Assembly: GCA_015143295.1 (NCBI GenBank)
Contig: CM026554.1
Span: forward strand, 53,628,627-53,692,626
DNA from: Tetracentron sinense
Taxonomy: Eukaryota > Streptophyta > Magnoliopsida > Trochodendrales > Trochodendraceae
Direction: 5' to 3'
Length of the DNA: 64,000 nt
Shown: piece after piece, positions 12,000 through 24,247 of the stretch
Numbering within the stretch: the stretch's first letter is position 1
Layout of the letters: each line of letters starts with the position of its first letter
The notes under the pieces: model-generated
Seen by the model: the letters and a program-made list of their open reading frames with translations, nothing else
Database searches by the model: none
What the model was told of the DNA's origin: nothing
Position numbers and translations under genes: made by a program

Positions 12000-13298
12000 A
12001 CCCTAAAAAAATCCAAATTAACCACAACTGTAAGAAAAAAAATATGTTTTTATAAAATTGGAAAATAAACAAAAAATCCAAGTTTAGAAGCACACTGGAT
12101 CATCTCCGTTAGAAGCCAGATAGAAGTCTCTCATTTCTTTCACAACTCTACACGTTTCATTTTAACTCTGGTTTAAAATTTTAACCCTCAGATTATACTT
12201 CTAATCTCATTTTTATTAGAATAAAAGTTTTAAAAGTGATTATTATCCTTTAGAAAAGCTTCTGAGTTGTGCCTCTCTGTAAATTGTAATGGATGGCAAA
12301 GGAGCCGTTTCTCTTGTTTTGTTTTTTCTTCCCCACCTTACACCTAATGAAATATAATTATAACCAGGATTAATAGTCAGTTTAAGGGTATTATAGTCAT
12401 TTGGTCCTTACAGTTGAGCCGGGTCCCGACGCGCCGATTGACCGAGTCAAGAAATCCGTTATGCTTTTATCCCCGATGGTAGACAACTAATAGGATAACG
12501 GCACTCGCATGTAATGCGCGGTCAAGGGCAATCACCTGCGTCTGCATGACACGTTTGGAAAGTTGCTGCATTTTGTTTCAACTAAGGTAACAGACACAAC
12601 AACTGCATTTTCAATAGAGTCATCGGTTGGTGAGGCACGCGCATTTAAACACGAGTGCCGCTGGCTTTTTTTCTAAAATTTTAATTTATTGATAATAATA
12701 ATAATTTTACACACTTTTCAGGTCTTCCAGGTCTACCGTGAATGCACCAAATGGTCCTTCCTCTGACTAATCGATTGAGCATGTTTGGATTGGAGTTAAC
12801 TCACATGGTGCAGTAGATATCTTCTTTGATTAAGATATTATACAGTAAATGAATATAATACCGCAAGTGCAGAGGCAGGAATCTCTTGACAATGGGGTTT
12901 GGGGGCGTCGACCCGATATTTTTTTTTTAGTCAAAGTTCATGGGTCATCATATCTATTATTCGTCTGTGTAGGTTGATAAAGAATATATATATTTTTAAA
13001 AGTTTAGGGGCTGAGCTCCGCCCCTCTCTCGGGCTAATAAAGCATATTAATTTTTTTCTCCAAAATTTGAGAGGGCTTCAGCCGACGTGGCTCCGCCTGA
13101 TTGTAAATGAATATTATTTAAATATAATTGAATAAAAATATATCATTTTTTTTTTTTGTTAATAATTTTATAACGGAAACAGCTTCGTTGGTGTTTGTTA
13201 ACGTCTTCATACACCCCTACCTTACCTCTTGCGTGAGGGGTAGGGGTGTGGCCTTCCATGGGGAAGGTCTGGGGATATAATCCCCTTAGGATAAGGGA
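12000..13298. other. GT17 upstream region and spacer
   Basis: No coding frame is supported. It includes a second copy of the dispersed repeat seen at 6715 (12898-13045) and, at 13211-13250, a short inverted repeat (acacccctacc / gtaggggtgt) able to form a hairpin. Confidence 0.4.
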
Positions 13299-13306
13299 AT
13301 TGAAAG

Positions 13307-13699
13307 TAGGGGTGTCAAAGAATTGAGCTGAGCTAAGTTGGGCATTACAGGCTCAGCTCGTTGGATTTTTAATGTTGTTAAGCACGACTCAAGCTTAATT
13401 CGAGCTCGGGCTCAGCTCATCCACAAATCATTGAGCACGAGTCGGCTCGTTAAGTTCTAATTTTTTTAAAAAAAATTATATAGTAGGGACAGTATTCTAA
13501 TTTCTAACAATTAAATGATTAAATGGTGGGGTACAAAGAAAATAAGAAAATAAAATAGTGTTTTCATCAAATGAATATTTCATGTTCTTAATTTAAAAAA
13601 CTTATTTCATTTTCTTATATTTTTTAATGTAAAACTCAATATTAACAGGGGTATGATTGTGCATGGGTATTCATTGAATTAGTTGAGTTGAGCTGAGCC
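13307..13699. mobile_element. TIR element, left part (split by the gypsy element)
   Basis: It starts TAGGGGTGTCAAAG. Its partner end (ttgacaaccct a) lies at 23626, more than 10 kb away, because an LTR element inserted into it. Both parts are rich in gagctcggctcg-type words. The outer flanks attgaaag (13299-13306) and gttgcaag (23627-23634) match at 6 of 8 bases, as for an old hAT-type target duplication. Without the LTR element it would be about 536 bp. Confidence 0.7.
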
Positions 13700-15993
13700 T
13701 GTCGCGCCCCAAAACCCACCCTAGGAGTTAGAGTGAACTTTGGACGACTAATCATGACTTGCTTGACAACTAACCTGCAAAACCCACAGAGCATATACAA
13801 TAGAGGATATAAACAGCGGAAACATACTCTAACATAGCACAGCGGAAGACTACCAAACCTCTATGTATATACATACGCAAATCCAAGTTTATACAAAAAG
13901 TCTCCAAAAGAAAGTGCAGACATGCCCGCCAAAATACATGAATCTAATTCTCATCTTACCCACAGCTAAACCACTCAGAATCTAATCACCACCTACTGAT
14001 AACCCTCTACGGGAGATTCCTCCAAAGGCTCCTCGGCGTACTCCTCTTCCACCCATGGACCAGGAGCACAAACATCAAATGAGGCAGCAGCTCCCTCAGA
14101 ACCTGCCGACATAAGAAGTACGGCTGAGCATGGAATACTCAGCGGGTACTAAATACTAACCAACAATCATAGCGTAGAAATAGCAATACATAATCAGGAG
14201 CAATTTATATATGTCAAACGGAAACAATTCACATAATCCAAGGAAGTAAAGCAGTTTATAATCATGCTTGTAATTCGTAGAAAACCGATAAATCCTCTTG
14301 AAATATCGTGCACTTGACTTGACTTGAAATATCTTTTTGTACTTGAAAGCTTGTCATGTCTATCTTGCTGGATTCTTGTATGTCGTGTCATGTCATGCAT
14401 GTCATGCGTGCTTGCTTGTGATCATGTAACTTGTGAGATATTCTTGTGAGATGTCCTTGTGAGATGCCTTGAGAGGGAAGGGAGACCCTTCTTTATGCAA
14501 TGCACTTGCGAGGGAAGGGAGACCCTTCTTTATGATATGTATGCACTTGCGAGGGAAGGGAGACCCTTCTTCATGATATGCACTTGTGAGTGAGGGGAGA
14601 CCCCTCGTGGAATGTTGGTTCTTGTCTTCTTGTGAAAAGCGAGGTAAAACATATCGTAGGATATGTCCCACCTCTAACCATGCTCTTGAAAACCTCGATA
14701 AATCATGTCATGCATGCCGTGCTCGTGGGAACCGTGTACATACTTGCATTCAAATTTAAAGATGACATTTGGGTAATTTCACAACACATATAGCAACAAA
14801 GATTGAGTAATGTAATATTCATAGCATTATGGGAAAGCAGGAAACACACTATCATAGTCCCTAGCAATATTCATAATTTATTAGGCATGCATTTCCAGAT
14901 TTTCAGCTCACTGTGTTCACCTTGGCATTTCATCAAACATTGTATGTTCATTATGGATTTATCCTACAACATGCTTTTCTAGATGGGTTTTACTCAAATC
15001 ATACATGTACGTTCATTATTGGAACAATGCCCTTCCCCATTTGTTCATCACACACAACCATTGGCATCCAATCGCCCATCTCATCTCCATTCACCATTCA
15101 CCATTTACTATTTACCATTCATCCATCTCATAGCACATGTGTAAATGAAAGAAAATGAAGAGGAAAGAAGGGAAAAGAGGAACTATAACTAGGAGGGTAG
15201 TAAAAGGTACCGACCTGAAGAAATGAGGAAGAAACCCTCTTTCCAAATGGCTGTGAGTTGCTGCCCTAGCTTGATTCGTGAGCTCCACGAATGCCTGCAC
15301 CGAAATCTTGAAGAAAACGGGCTTGAGGTTGATCTAGGGTCTCAAAACCCTTTGATTTCTCTCCAAAATGGAAACCCTAGATTGGAATCGCCTTCTCCTC
15401 TTTCTCCTATTCTCTCAAACTCTCTAAGTGTCGAATGAAGCCCTAAAGGCTCGGGTTAAACTCTTAAGGTAAGAGTGAACTGACCAAAAGACCGTAATAC
15501 CCTTACTGGGATTTCTGCAATGACGCGAGGACCGTGAATAGTGCCAACTCGTGGTGGCGTGAATAGTGCAACTCGTGGTGCCGTGAATAGTGCCACTCGT
15601 GGTGCTTGTGAATAGTGCCACTCGTGGTGGCGTGAATAGTGCCAACTCGTGGTGCTGTGACAACGTACCCGTGGCGAGCTGCACAACGTGCCCGTGGTGA
15701 GTTGTACAACGTGCCCGTGGTGAGTTGTACAAGGGATGCAAACAGTATACGTTATCAGAGTACGTTGTCTGTGCCACGATTTCCTACAGGTACAGACTGT
15801 TTTGGCCATATCTTTTGACTCGTTCGTCCGATTTTGACGATTCAACTTGCGTTGTGTTCGTACTTCGAAGATGAACAATTCTGACATTTCGAAATTTCTA
15901 AATTCTTCCTCATTCATTAATCATACCTCTTAAAAAGGTAAGATGACAACGAAAGTGTCATGTATTAAGCATGAAAAAGTCTGGGGCTCTACA
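13700..15993 (-). repeat. 3' LTR of the gypsy element
   Basis: 2294 bp, nearly identical to 21160-23478. It contains two tandem arrays: about four units of roughly 48 bp around gagggaagggagaccctt (14460-14610), and units of about 25 bp around gaatagtgccactcgtgg (15535-15660). Confidence 0.95.
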
Positions 15994-16006
15994 TCCTCCC
16001 CCCCTT
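15994..16006 (-). other. Polypurine tract of the gypsy element
   Basis: On the minus strand it reads AAGGGGGGGAGGA, ending directly at the TG of the 3' LTR. This is the expected place for plus-strand priming. Confidence 0.85.
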
Positions 16007-16170
16007 ACAAAAATTTCGTCCTCGAAATTCAGACACTACTTGCATTACAAATCAAAAAGAACATTACAAGTCATATACAGACTTCACACAGAAACTCATT
16101 CAAGTAATTCTGGGTACTTTGCTTTGACTTCGGCTTCACGCTCCCATGTAGCTTCTTCCCGAGCATGGTG

Positions 16171-19100
16171 TTACCATTGCACAAGAACCAAAGGGATTGT
16201 CTTGTTGCGAAGCACTTGATTCCTTCGATCTAAAATCTGGACTGGCTTTTCAATCAAGGTGAGGTCCTCTCGAATCTCCAACTGTTCCAAGTCTATGACA
16301 TGCGAAGGATCCGCAAGATACTTCCGAAGCATGGACACATGGAAGACATTATGAACTGCAGCCATGTGAGGTGGAAGAGCTACCCGATAAGCAACTTCAC
16401 CAACCCGCGTGATAATCTCAAAAGGCCCAACATACCGAGGACTGAGCTTGCCTCGCTTCCCAAATCTCATGATCCCTTTGCTAGGCGATACTTTCACAAA
16501 AACTTGATCCCCTACTTGAAATTCCAAGTCCCTACGGCGTGTGTCCGCATAACTTTTCTGGCGATCTTGAGCGGCTTTCAATCGATCCCGGATGATCTTA
16601 ACTGTGTTTGCAGTTTGCTCAATCAACTCCGGACCAAACACTTTCCTTTCTCCTACCTCATCCCAATAGAGAGGAGACCTACAACTTCGCCCATACAAGG
16701 CCTCAAATGGTGCCATTTGAATACTTGCCTGATAGCTGTTATTATAAGCGAATTCAACCAAAGGCAAGTGCTCTTCCCAACTGCCTCTGAAATCTAACAT
16801 ACAAGCTCGAAGCATGTCTTCAATGACTTGGTTCACTCTCTCGGTTTGTCCATCCGTTTGTGGATGAAAGGCGGTGCTGAAATCAAGTTGGGAACCCATA
16901 GCCTCTTGGAAACTTTTCCAAAATCTTGACGTGAATCTTGGATCCCGATCTGACACAATACTGACTGGCACCCCATGTAGTCTAACTACTTCTTTGATGT
17001 ATAGTGCAGCCAACTGACTAGAGTTGAAGGTAGTACGGTAGGGTAAGAAATGAGCGGACTTTGTCAAACGATCCACTACTACCCATATCGCATCTGAGCC
17101 CCTTGCCGTCTTTGGCAAGCCAACTATGAAATCCATGGATATGTTCTCCCATTTCCACTCGGGAATAGGAAGGGAATGTAATAGACCGGCGGGTCGTATG
17201 TGTTTTGCTTTCACTTGTTGACACACCAAGCACCGTGCTACATATTCCGCAACATCCCTCTTCATATTCCGCCACCAAAAGTGACTCTTGAAGTTCCGGT
17301 ACATCTTTGTACCCCCTGGATGCACTGTGTACTTCGAACGATGTGCCTCATCCATGATCTCTCGTCGAAGATCTGCGTTGGCCGGAACACACAACCTTCC
17401 TTTGAATGTGATAGCACCCCGACTAGTGAGAGAGAAGTCCTCACTACCCTTAGCAACTTCCTTGTCCCGATAAGCCGACAATTCAGCATCCATGTCTTGA
17501 TATTCTTGGATCAAATCTATAATGTACGGCCGAACCGTAACATTTGCCAAGGTAGGACCACGGACAGAGTCATTCACACTGATGTCCAGATTTGCCAAAT
17601 CTTCTAGTAGCTTCCATTCTTGAACCAACATATGTGCTAACAACCCTTGAGGTCTTCTACTCAAAGCATCTGCCACTATATTTGCTTTACCCGGGTGGTA
17701 TTGAATGGTACAATCATAGTCTTTCAAAAATTCCATCCAACGCCGTTGCCTTAGATTCAGCTCCTTTTGGGAAAAGAGATACTTGAGACTCTTGTGATCA
17801 GTGAACACATAGAACTCCACCCCATAAAGGTAATGACGCCAAATCTTAAGTGCAAACACGACCGCCGCAAGCTCCAAGTCGTGCGTGGGATAATTCTTCT
17901 CATGCTCCTTCAACTGCCTTGATGCATAGGCAATGACTTTCTTGTGTTGCATAAGCACACATCCAAGTCCAACGTGTGAGGCATCACTGTACACCTCATA
18001 CCCAAGAGGTCCGGATGGCACTGTAAGGACAGGAGCTGTAGTAAGCCTCTTCTTCAGTTCCGTGAAACTGATCTCGCACTTATCACTCCATACAAACTTG
18101 GCATTCTTCCTTGTCAGGTAAGTGAGCGGTGCTGCAAGGCTAGAGAAACCCTCTACGAATCTCCTGTAGTAGCCTGCCAACCCAAGAAAGCTGCGTATCT
18201 CGGTAACACTCTTGGGCCTCGCCCAACTCATAACTGCTTCGATCTTCTTCGGATCCACCGAGATACCTTCTGCAGAAACCACGTGGCCTAGGAATGCCAC
18301 CTCTTCCAACCAAAACTCACACTTGCTAAGTTTGGCGTATAGCTTGTGTTCTCTTAGCATCTCCAAAGCAAGGCATAGGTCGCGTGTGTGATCTTCCCGT
18401 GTCTGGGAATAGACCAAGATGTCATCAACAAATACAATCACGCACCTATCAAGATATGGCCGGAACACCCGGTTCATCAAATCCATAAAGGCTGCCGGCG
18501 CGTTCGTGAGTCCAAAAGGCATCACCAAGAACTCGTAGTGCCCATACCGAGTCCTGAAAGCAGTTTTGGGAACATCTTCCACCTTAATCTTCAACTGGTG
18601 ATAACCCGATCGAAGATCTATCTTCGAGAAAAATCTCGCTCCCTTCAACTGATCGAACAAGTCATCAATCCTAGGCAAGGGATACCTATTCTTTATGGTG
18701 ACTTTGTTCAATTGTCGGTAATCGACACACATCCGCATCGAGCCATCTTTCTTCTTAACAAACAACACCGGGGCACCCCACGGTGAGACACTTGGTCGAA
18801 TGAAACCAAGGCCTTGCAATTCCTCCAACTGAGTCTTCAACTCCTTGAGTTCAATAGGGGCCATTCTATATGGAGCTCTGAAAACAGGAGCTGTGCCTGG
18901 TGCAAGCTCGATCACAAACTCAATCTCCCTATCTGGAGGCAATCCTGGCAGCTCTTCTGGAAATACATCCAGGAATTCACTCACAACCGGAATAGTCGAT
19001 GAGTCCTTTGCTTCAGGGTTAGCTAAGCTCAACGCCGCAAAGCGGGCAATGTCTCTACTTCTCAACCCTCGAAAGTGAAATGGTTTTCCTTCTACTGGCT

Positions 19101-19398
19101 TGAAGAGTACCATTTTCTCAAAGCAAGCTACATGCCCATGATGTGCTGCTAACCAATCCATTCCCAATATAACATCAAAGTCTTGGAATCCAAGGACGAT
19201 GAGATCAACTGCCAACTCGTGGCTCCCAACTTGGACCACACTATCTCCATACACTTTATCTGCCAATACTGTTTTGCCGAGAGGAGTCGAAATGGCTAAC
19301 TCCAGTTCTAGCTGACTTGGCTCTACAGAAAAGCCTTCTGAAAAACTCGGCGAGACAAATGAATGAGTAGACCCGGTATCAATCAACACTCGAGCCAA
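16171..19398 (-). CDS. gypsy pol polyprotein (protease, RT, RNase H, integrase)
   Basis: Retroelement fossil gene of 1075 residues in one frame. Domains in order: aspartic protease with DTGS near residues 7-10; reverse transcriptase with the catalytic VFVDD near residue 325; RNase H with YSDAS and TDHKSL; integrase with an HHCC zinc finger (CLVCQQVK region) and the DDE core ([15 protein letters not shown]); then the [13 protein letters not shown] segment that precedes a chromodomain in this clade. The order PR-RT-RH-INT defines Ty3/gypsy. The element looks almost whole. Confidence 0.95.
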   Translation of the reverse strand: MARVLIDTGSTHSFVSPSFSEGFSVEPSQLELELAISTPLGKTVLADKVYGDSVVQVGSHELAVDLIVLGFQDFDVILGMDWLAAHHGHVACFEKMVLFKPVEGKPFHFRGLRSRDIARFAALSLANPEAKDSSTIPVVSEFLDVFPEELPGLPPDREIEFVIELAPGTAPVFRAPYRMAPIELKELKTQLEELQGLGFIRPSVSPWGAPVLFVKKKDGSMRMCVDYRQLNKVTIKNRYPLPRIDDLFDQLKGARFFSKIDLRSGYHQLKIKVEDVPKTAFRTRYGHYEFLVMPFGLTNAPAAFMDLMNRVFRPYLDRCVIVFVDDILVYSQTREDHTRDLCLALEMLREHKLYAKLSKCEFWLEEVAFLGHVVSAEGISVDPKKIEAVMSWARPKSVTEIRSFLGLAGYYRRFVEGFSSLAAPLTYLTRKNAKFVWSDKCEISFTELKKRLTTAPVLTVPSGPLGYEVYSDASHVGLGCVLMQHKKVIAYASRQLKEHEKNYPTHDLELAAVVFALKIWRHYLYGVEFYVFTDHKSLKYLFSQKELNLRQRRWMEFLKDYDCTIQYHPGKANIVADALSRRPQGLLAHMLVQEWKLLEDLANLDISVNDSVRGPTLANVTVRPYIIDLIQEYQDMDAELSAYRDKEVAKGSEDFSLTSRGAITFKGRLCVPANADLRREIMDEAHRSKYTVHPGGTKMYRNFKSHFWWRNMKRDVAEYVARCLVCQQVKAKHIRPAGLLHSLPIPEWKWENISMDFIVGLPKTARGSDAIWVVVDRLTKSAHFLPYRTTFNSSQLAALYIKEVVRLHGVPVSIVSDRDPRFTSRFWKSFQEAMGSQLDFSTAFHPQTDGQTERVNQVIEDMLRACMLDFRGSWEEHLPLVEFAYNNSYQASIQMAPFEALYGRSCRSPLYWDEVGERKVFGPELIEQTANTVKIIRDRLKAAQDRQKSYADTRRRDLEFQVGDQVFVKVSPSKGIMRFGKRGKLSPRYVGPFEIITRVGEVAYRVALPPHMAAVHNVFHVSMLRKYLADPSHVIDLEQLEIREDLTLIEKPVQILDRRNQVLRNKTIPLVLVQW

Positions 19399-19437
19399 AC
19401 ACTCATTGACTAGTAGGGCTCCTGAAAATTTAGCTAG

Positions 19438-20805
19438 TTACGTCAATTCAAGCATCAACAGTATATACACATAGGTATATACATATATAGCATACCAAGT
19501 ACGTACACATGGGATAAAACATAACATAACCCTCACGAATAAGGAAAATAACTCCAAACGCGTACCTTGCACCACATCGTCAGATGCAAGTGCATCACCC
19601 TCTGTCAAGGCAAAAACTCGCCCCTGGTTCGCCTGGCGAGACTGTGGTGTAGACCGGGTAGTCTGAGATGACGCCTGATATGATCCTGCTAGGCGTGCTG
19701 GTGGACTAATCCCCTGAGACTGGCCTGTTAAATGCCGACTGGGGCAATCCCTGATCATGTGGCCCTGGCGACCGCAATGATAACATCCACCAGATGCTCT
19801 TCGACAATCTCCTGCCGGATGCCTTTTGCCGCATGAAGTGCAGACCTCGTGTGTATAAGTCGGAGGGGCTGGAAGCGGAGCATACCTCATCGTCTGAGGT
19901 GCAACAGGCCGTGGGGCTGGAAGAGCCTGAGGTCTCGGTGCCTGAGGCACATACTGCCGTGGAGCTGGAGCCGCATAAGAAGGCCTAATCGATGGTGCTG
20001 GCCACGCATACTGATAACGAGTCCGCCTCTCTGGAGGTGCTGAACTACTAGCTTGGCCTCTCGCCCACTCCCTCTTCTTGGACACTGTCTCCGAATTAGC
20101 CTCGACCAATAAGGCCTTGTCTACTACCTCAGGGTAGGTAGTATGCCTGAAAACGGACACCTTCTCCATAATCACATCCTTGAGCCCTTGCTCAAATCTC
20201 CTCGCCTTCATTGCCTCAGTAGCAACCATATGAGGCGCAAATCTCGACAACTCCGAGAACTTGGCCTCGTATTGTGCCACTGACATCAAACCTTGCTCAA
20301 GGTTGATGAATTCTCTCTCTTTCTTTTCCCGTGCTCTAATCGGAAAATACTTTTTGTAAAAAGTATCCTTGAACTCCTCCCAAGTCCAAGGTAGACCCTG
20401 CATGGTCAAATCTCTCGTCCTCAGTGCGGACAACCACCAATGGTGGGCTTCGCCTTCTAGCATGAAAGCTGCCCATGCTACCCTCTCCTCCTCTGTAGGT
20501 GAGAGGACCGTAAGGATCTTCTCCATCTGGAGGATCCATGCCTCCGCAGCAAGAGGGTCCACACTCCCATGGAATGGTGGAGGCCTCAATCTCCTGAATG
20601 CCTCAACTCCAGCGGTACGATGTACTGGAGCTGCGGGCGGTGGAGTAGGTGCCGCCGATGATGGTATAGCCTGTCGAGCCGCCAGTATGGCGAGTGTCTC
20701 AGCAATAGAGCCTAAGACTCGAGAGAGGTCCGGCTGCTCATCCTCATCCCGTGAAGAAGAGGAAGCTCTGGTATGTGGTCCACGACCCCGTGTGTTCCGT
20801 CTCAT
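19438..20805 (-). CDS. gypsy gag polyprotein
   Basis: Retroelement fossil gene, open for 455 codons. It has the plant retrotransposon gag domain (WILQMEKILTVL, then EFKDTFYKKYFP and the MSVAQYEAKFSELSRFAP block), a Pro/Ala-rich linker, and one CCHC zinc knuckle (CYHCGRQGHMIRDC) after a CTSCGKRHPAGDC motif. The last 40 or so residues do not look like gag and lie in the AT-rich gap before pol, so pol is presumably reached by splicing or read-through. The start is about 350 bases inside the 5' LTR, as usual. Confidence 0.93.
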   Translation of the reverse strand: MRRNTRGRGPHTRASSSSRDEDEQPDLSRVLGSIAETLAILAARQAIPSSAAPTPPPAAPVHRTAGVEAFRRLRPPPFHGSVDPLAAEAWILQMEKILTVLSPTEEERVAWAAFMLEGEAHHWWLSALRTRDLTMQGLPWTWEEFKDTFYKKYFPIRAREKKEREFINLEQGLMSVAQYEAKFSELSRFAPHMVATEAMKARRFEQGLKDVIMEKVSVFRHTTYPEVVDKALLVEANSETVSKKREWARGQASSSAPPERRTRYQYAWPAPSIRPSYAAPAPRQYVPQAPRPQALPAPRPVAPQTMRYAPLPAPPTYTHEVCTSCGKRHPAGDCRRASGGCYHCGRQGHMIRDCPSRHLTGQSQGISPPARLAGSYQASSQTTRSTPQSRQANQGRVFALTEGDALASDDVVQGTRLELFSLFVRVMLCFIPCVRTWYAIYVYTYVYILLMLELT

Positions 20806-21143
20806 GACTCAAGTCCTGAGAATAATAACACCACATGAGTCTAACTTTAAACCACAGTTTACTTCAATGCCATTTCACAATAATCCAATTTGTATTAATT
20901 GTATAATACTAATATACATCGCATTAAGTCATCAGAGTATTTATAATATTATACTTTGGTGTTCTAGCGTTCCTAAGGCTCGTACTTGGTTGAAACAACC
21001 ATTTTGACTAAGACTAAAGTTTAGTCTTACACTTGGATCAAGACTCTCTTCCGACTTACTTTCTTCCTAACTTGTTTCCTGACATATGCTCTTGTCAAGC
21101 CGTGGTATAAGATTCTAAGTGACCCTAGAGACCTAAAGCCTAA

Positions 21144-21156
21144 GCTCTGATACCAC
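21144..21156 (-). other. Primer-binding site, initiator Met-tRNA
   Basis: On the minus strand it reads TGGTATCAGAGC, the standard plant site complementary to the 3' end of initiator Met-tRNA, a few bases inside the 5' LTR. Confidence 0.9.
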
Positions 21157-21159
21157 TTC

Positions 21160-23478
21160 TGTCGCGCCCCAAAACCCACCCTAGGAGTTAGAGTGAACTT
21201 TGGACGACTAATCATGACTTGCTTGACAACTAACCTGCAAAACCCACAGAGCATATACAATAGAGGATATAAACAGCGGAAACATACTCTAACATAGCAC
21301 AGCGGAAGACTACCAAACCTCTATGTATATACATACGCAAATCCAAGTTTATACAAAAAGTCTCCAAAAGAAAGTGCAGACATGCCCGCCAAAATACATG
21401 AATCTAATTCTCATCTTACCCACAGCTAAACCACTCAGAATCTAATCACCACCTACTGATAACCCTCTACGGGAGATTCCTCCAAAGGCTCCTCGGCGTA
21501 CTCCTCTTCCACCCATGGACCAGGAGCACAAACATCAAATGAGGCAGCAGCTCCCTCAGAACCTGCCGACATAAGAAGTACGGCTGAGCATGGAATACTC
21601 AGCGGGTACTAAATACTAACCAACAATCATAGCGTAGAAATAGCAATACATAATCAGGAGCAATTTATATATGTCAAACGGAAACAATTCACATAATCCA
21701 AGGAAGTAAAGCAGTTTATAATCATGCTTGTAATTCGTAGAAAACCGATAAATCCTCTTGAAATATCGTGCACTTGACTTGACTTGAAATATCTTTTTGT
21801 ACTTGAAAGCTTGTCATGTCTATCTTGCTTGATTCTTGTATGTCGTGTCATGTCATGCATGTCATGCGTGCTTGCTTGTGATCATGTAACTTGTGAGATA
21901 TTCTTGTGAGATGTCCTTGTGAGATGCCTTGAGAGGGAAGGGAGACCCTTCTTTATGCAATGCACTTGCGAGGGAAGGGAGACCCTTCTTTATGATATGT
22001 ATGCACTTGCGAGGGAAGGGAGACCCTTCTTCATGATATGCACTTGTGAGTGAGGGGAGACCCCTCGTGGAATGTTGGTTCTTGTCTTCTTGTGAAAAGC
22101 GAGGTAAAACATATCGTAGGATATGTCCCACCTCTAACCATGCTCTTGAAAACCTCGATAAATCATGTCATGCATGCCGTGCTCGTGGGAACCGTGTACA
22201 TACTTGCATTCAAATTTAAAGATGACATTTGGGTAATTTCACAACACATATAGCAACAAAGATTGAGTAATGTAATATTCATAGCATTATGGGAAAGCAG
22301 GAAACACACTATCATAGTCCCTAGCAATATTCATAATTTATTAGGCATGCATTTCCAGATTTTCAGCTCACTGTGTTCACCTTGGCATTTCATCAAACAT
22401 GGTATGTTCATTATGGATTTATCCTACAACATGCTTTTCTAGATGGGTTTTACTCAAATCATACATGTACGTTCATTATTGGAACAATGCCCTTCCCCAT
22501 TTGTTCATCACACACAACCATTGGCATCCAATCGCCCATCCCATCTCCATTCACCATTCACCATTTACTATTTACCATTCATCCATCTCATAGCACATGT
22601 GTAAATGAAAGAAAATGAAGAGGAAAGAAGGGAAAAGAGGAACTATAACTAGGAGGGTAGTAAAAGGTACCGACCTGAAGAAATGAGGAAGAAACCCTCT
22701 TTCCAAATGGCTGTGAGTTGCTGCCCTAGCTTGATTCGTGAGCTCCACGAATGCCTGCACCGAAATCTTGAAGAAAACGGGCTTGAGGTTGATCTAGGGT
22801 CTCAAAACCCTTTGATTTCTCTCCAAAATGGAAACCCTAGATTGGAATCGCCTTCTCCTCTTTCTCCTATTCTCTCAAATTCTCTAAGTGTCGAATGAAG
22901 CCCTAAAGGCTCGGGTTAAACTCTTAAGGTAAGAGTGAACTGACCAAAAGACCGTAATACCCTTACTGGGATTTCTGCAATGACGCGAGGACTGTGAATA
23001 GTGCCAACTCGTGGTGGCGTGAATAGTGCCAACTCGTGGTGGCGTGAATAGTGCAACTCGTGGTGCCATGAATAGTGCCACTCGTGGTGCTTGTGAATAG
23101 TGCCACTCGTGGTGGCGTGAATAGTGCCAACTCGTGGTGCTGTGACAACGTACCCGTGGCGAGCTGCACAACGTGCCCGTGGTGAGTTGTACAACGTGCC
23201 CGTGGTGAGTTGTACAAGGGATGCAAACAGTATACGTTATCAGAGTACGTTGTCTGTGCCACGATTTCCTACAGGTACAGACTGTTTTGGCCATATCTTT
23301 TGACTCATTCGTCCGATTTTGACGATTCAACTTGCGTTGTGTTCGTACTTCGAAGATGAACAATTCTGACATTTCGAAATTTCTAAATTCTTCCTCATTC
23401 ATTAATCATACCTCTTAAAAAGGCAAGATGACAACGAAAGTGTCATGTATTAAGCATGAAAAAGTCTGGGGCTCTACA
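21160..23478 (-). repeat. 5' LTR of the gypsy element
   Basis: 2319 bp. It matches the other LTR, but its array of 25-bp units (around 22990-23110) is one unit longer, which accounts for the whole 25-bp length difference. Confidence 0.95.
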
Positions 23479-23483
23479 GAGCC

Positions 23484-23626
23484 GATCCGAGCTACCTCTT
23501 ACTCGAGCTCGGCTCGTTATCTAAACGAGCTCACTCACTTGGCTCGGCTCGATGAAGCTTTTAGTCCTGCTCAAGCTTGGCTCGTTTCGAGCCGAGTCGA
23601 GCTGCCTCAGCTCTTTGACAACCCTA
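23484..23626. mobile_element. TIR element, right part
   Basis: Continuation of the element that starts at 13307, resuming directly after the gagcc duplication. It ends with the inverted end TTTGACAACCCTA. Confidence 0.7.
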
Positions 23627-23634
23627 GTTGCAAG

Positions 23635-24015
23635 AGCCTCAATGCCCCCCAGCTAACTATTGACGTATAGACTCAACTGATGTATGCCGATACAAAAAAA
23701 AAAGGTCTTCTTCATCCTATCAAAATCATACAATTGATAATATGTTAAATATAATACACGGATCTTTTACGGTTGTAAAAGTCAAGTTTGTCCGATAGTT
23801 GCACTAACGCGAAATGTGTTCCAATTAACCCTAGCTTGTCAACACCCATTCCCCAATGCTAAAATGTTGACCCTATCAAGTTCTTAGTAAAAAAAGGAGT
23901 AAAATTGGCTTCTTAGAAAAGAAAAAAAAAAGGTATAAAATTGGCTAAAATCTAACAAATTTATGGTTGTTGGACATATTTTTTTTATGAAAATGTTATC
24001 ATGTAACAAAGATCC
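23635..24015. other. Spacer
   Basis: AT-rich with short homopolymer runs. Nothing recognised. Confidence 0.3.
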
Positions 24016-24023
24016 ATTACAAG

Positions 24024-24239
24024 GGGATGGGATTTGAACTGGCACTCACTGGATCAAAATCAACTGACCTAAGGCCTTTGTTCGACTTGTGACGATAAAA
24101 AGGGGGAGAAGTTATTTCATTTCCCCCTATGTTTTGACTTCTCTCCATTCGATATCTTTTCCCCGTTTTATCACCACATGTCACTCACAAAGGGGAGGCC
24201 AGATGATTTTGATCCAGCAACCCGATCAAATCCCATCCC
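24024..24239. mobile_element. 216-bp MITE with 8-bp TSD
   Basis: The ends GGGATGGGATTTGA (24024) and TCAAATCCCATCCC (24239) begin imperfect inverted arms of about 40 bp that also share CTGGATCAAAATCA. The flanks attacaag (24016-24023) and actacaag (24240-24247) match at 7 of 8 bases. The core phrase gggagaagttatttcattttcccc...ttttgacttctc...gatatc recurs at about 35698-35800 and 37650-37740, so this is a small family. Confidence 0.8.
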
Positions 24240-24247
24240 ACTACAAG

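Larger units (their letters stand above)
13700..23478 (-). mobile_element. Ty3/gypsy LTR retrotransposon, chromovirus (Tekay/Del-like), near-whole and young
   Basis: The element reads on the minus strand, so its 5' LTR is on the right. Parts: LTRs 13700-15993 and 21160-23478, primer-binding site at about 21144-21156, gag 19438-20805, pol 16171-19398, polypurine tract 15994-16006. The target duplication is gagcc (13695-13699 and 23479-23483), both exact. In element orientation the LTRs begin TGTAGAGCCCC and end GGGCGCGACA. By eye they differ at about eight positions in 2.3 kb plus one tandem-unit length change. At commonly used plant rates that implies very roughly 0.1-0.3 million years. It looks nearly whole, with perhaps one or two breaks. 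gag and pol are separated by a short AT-rich gap. The clade is judged from RT and integrase similarity and the chromodomain-like tail. Confidence 0.95.

Noticed and set aside
14402-15917. Several open frames in both LTRs (around 14402-14671, 15424-15917 and their twins near 21862 and 22884)
   Set aside because: They are made by the tandem arrays in the LTR and read as repeats in any frame. They match no protein.
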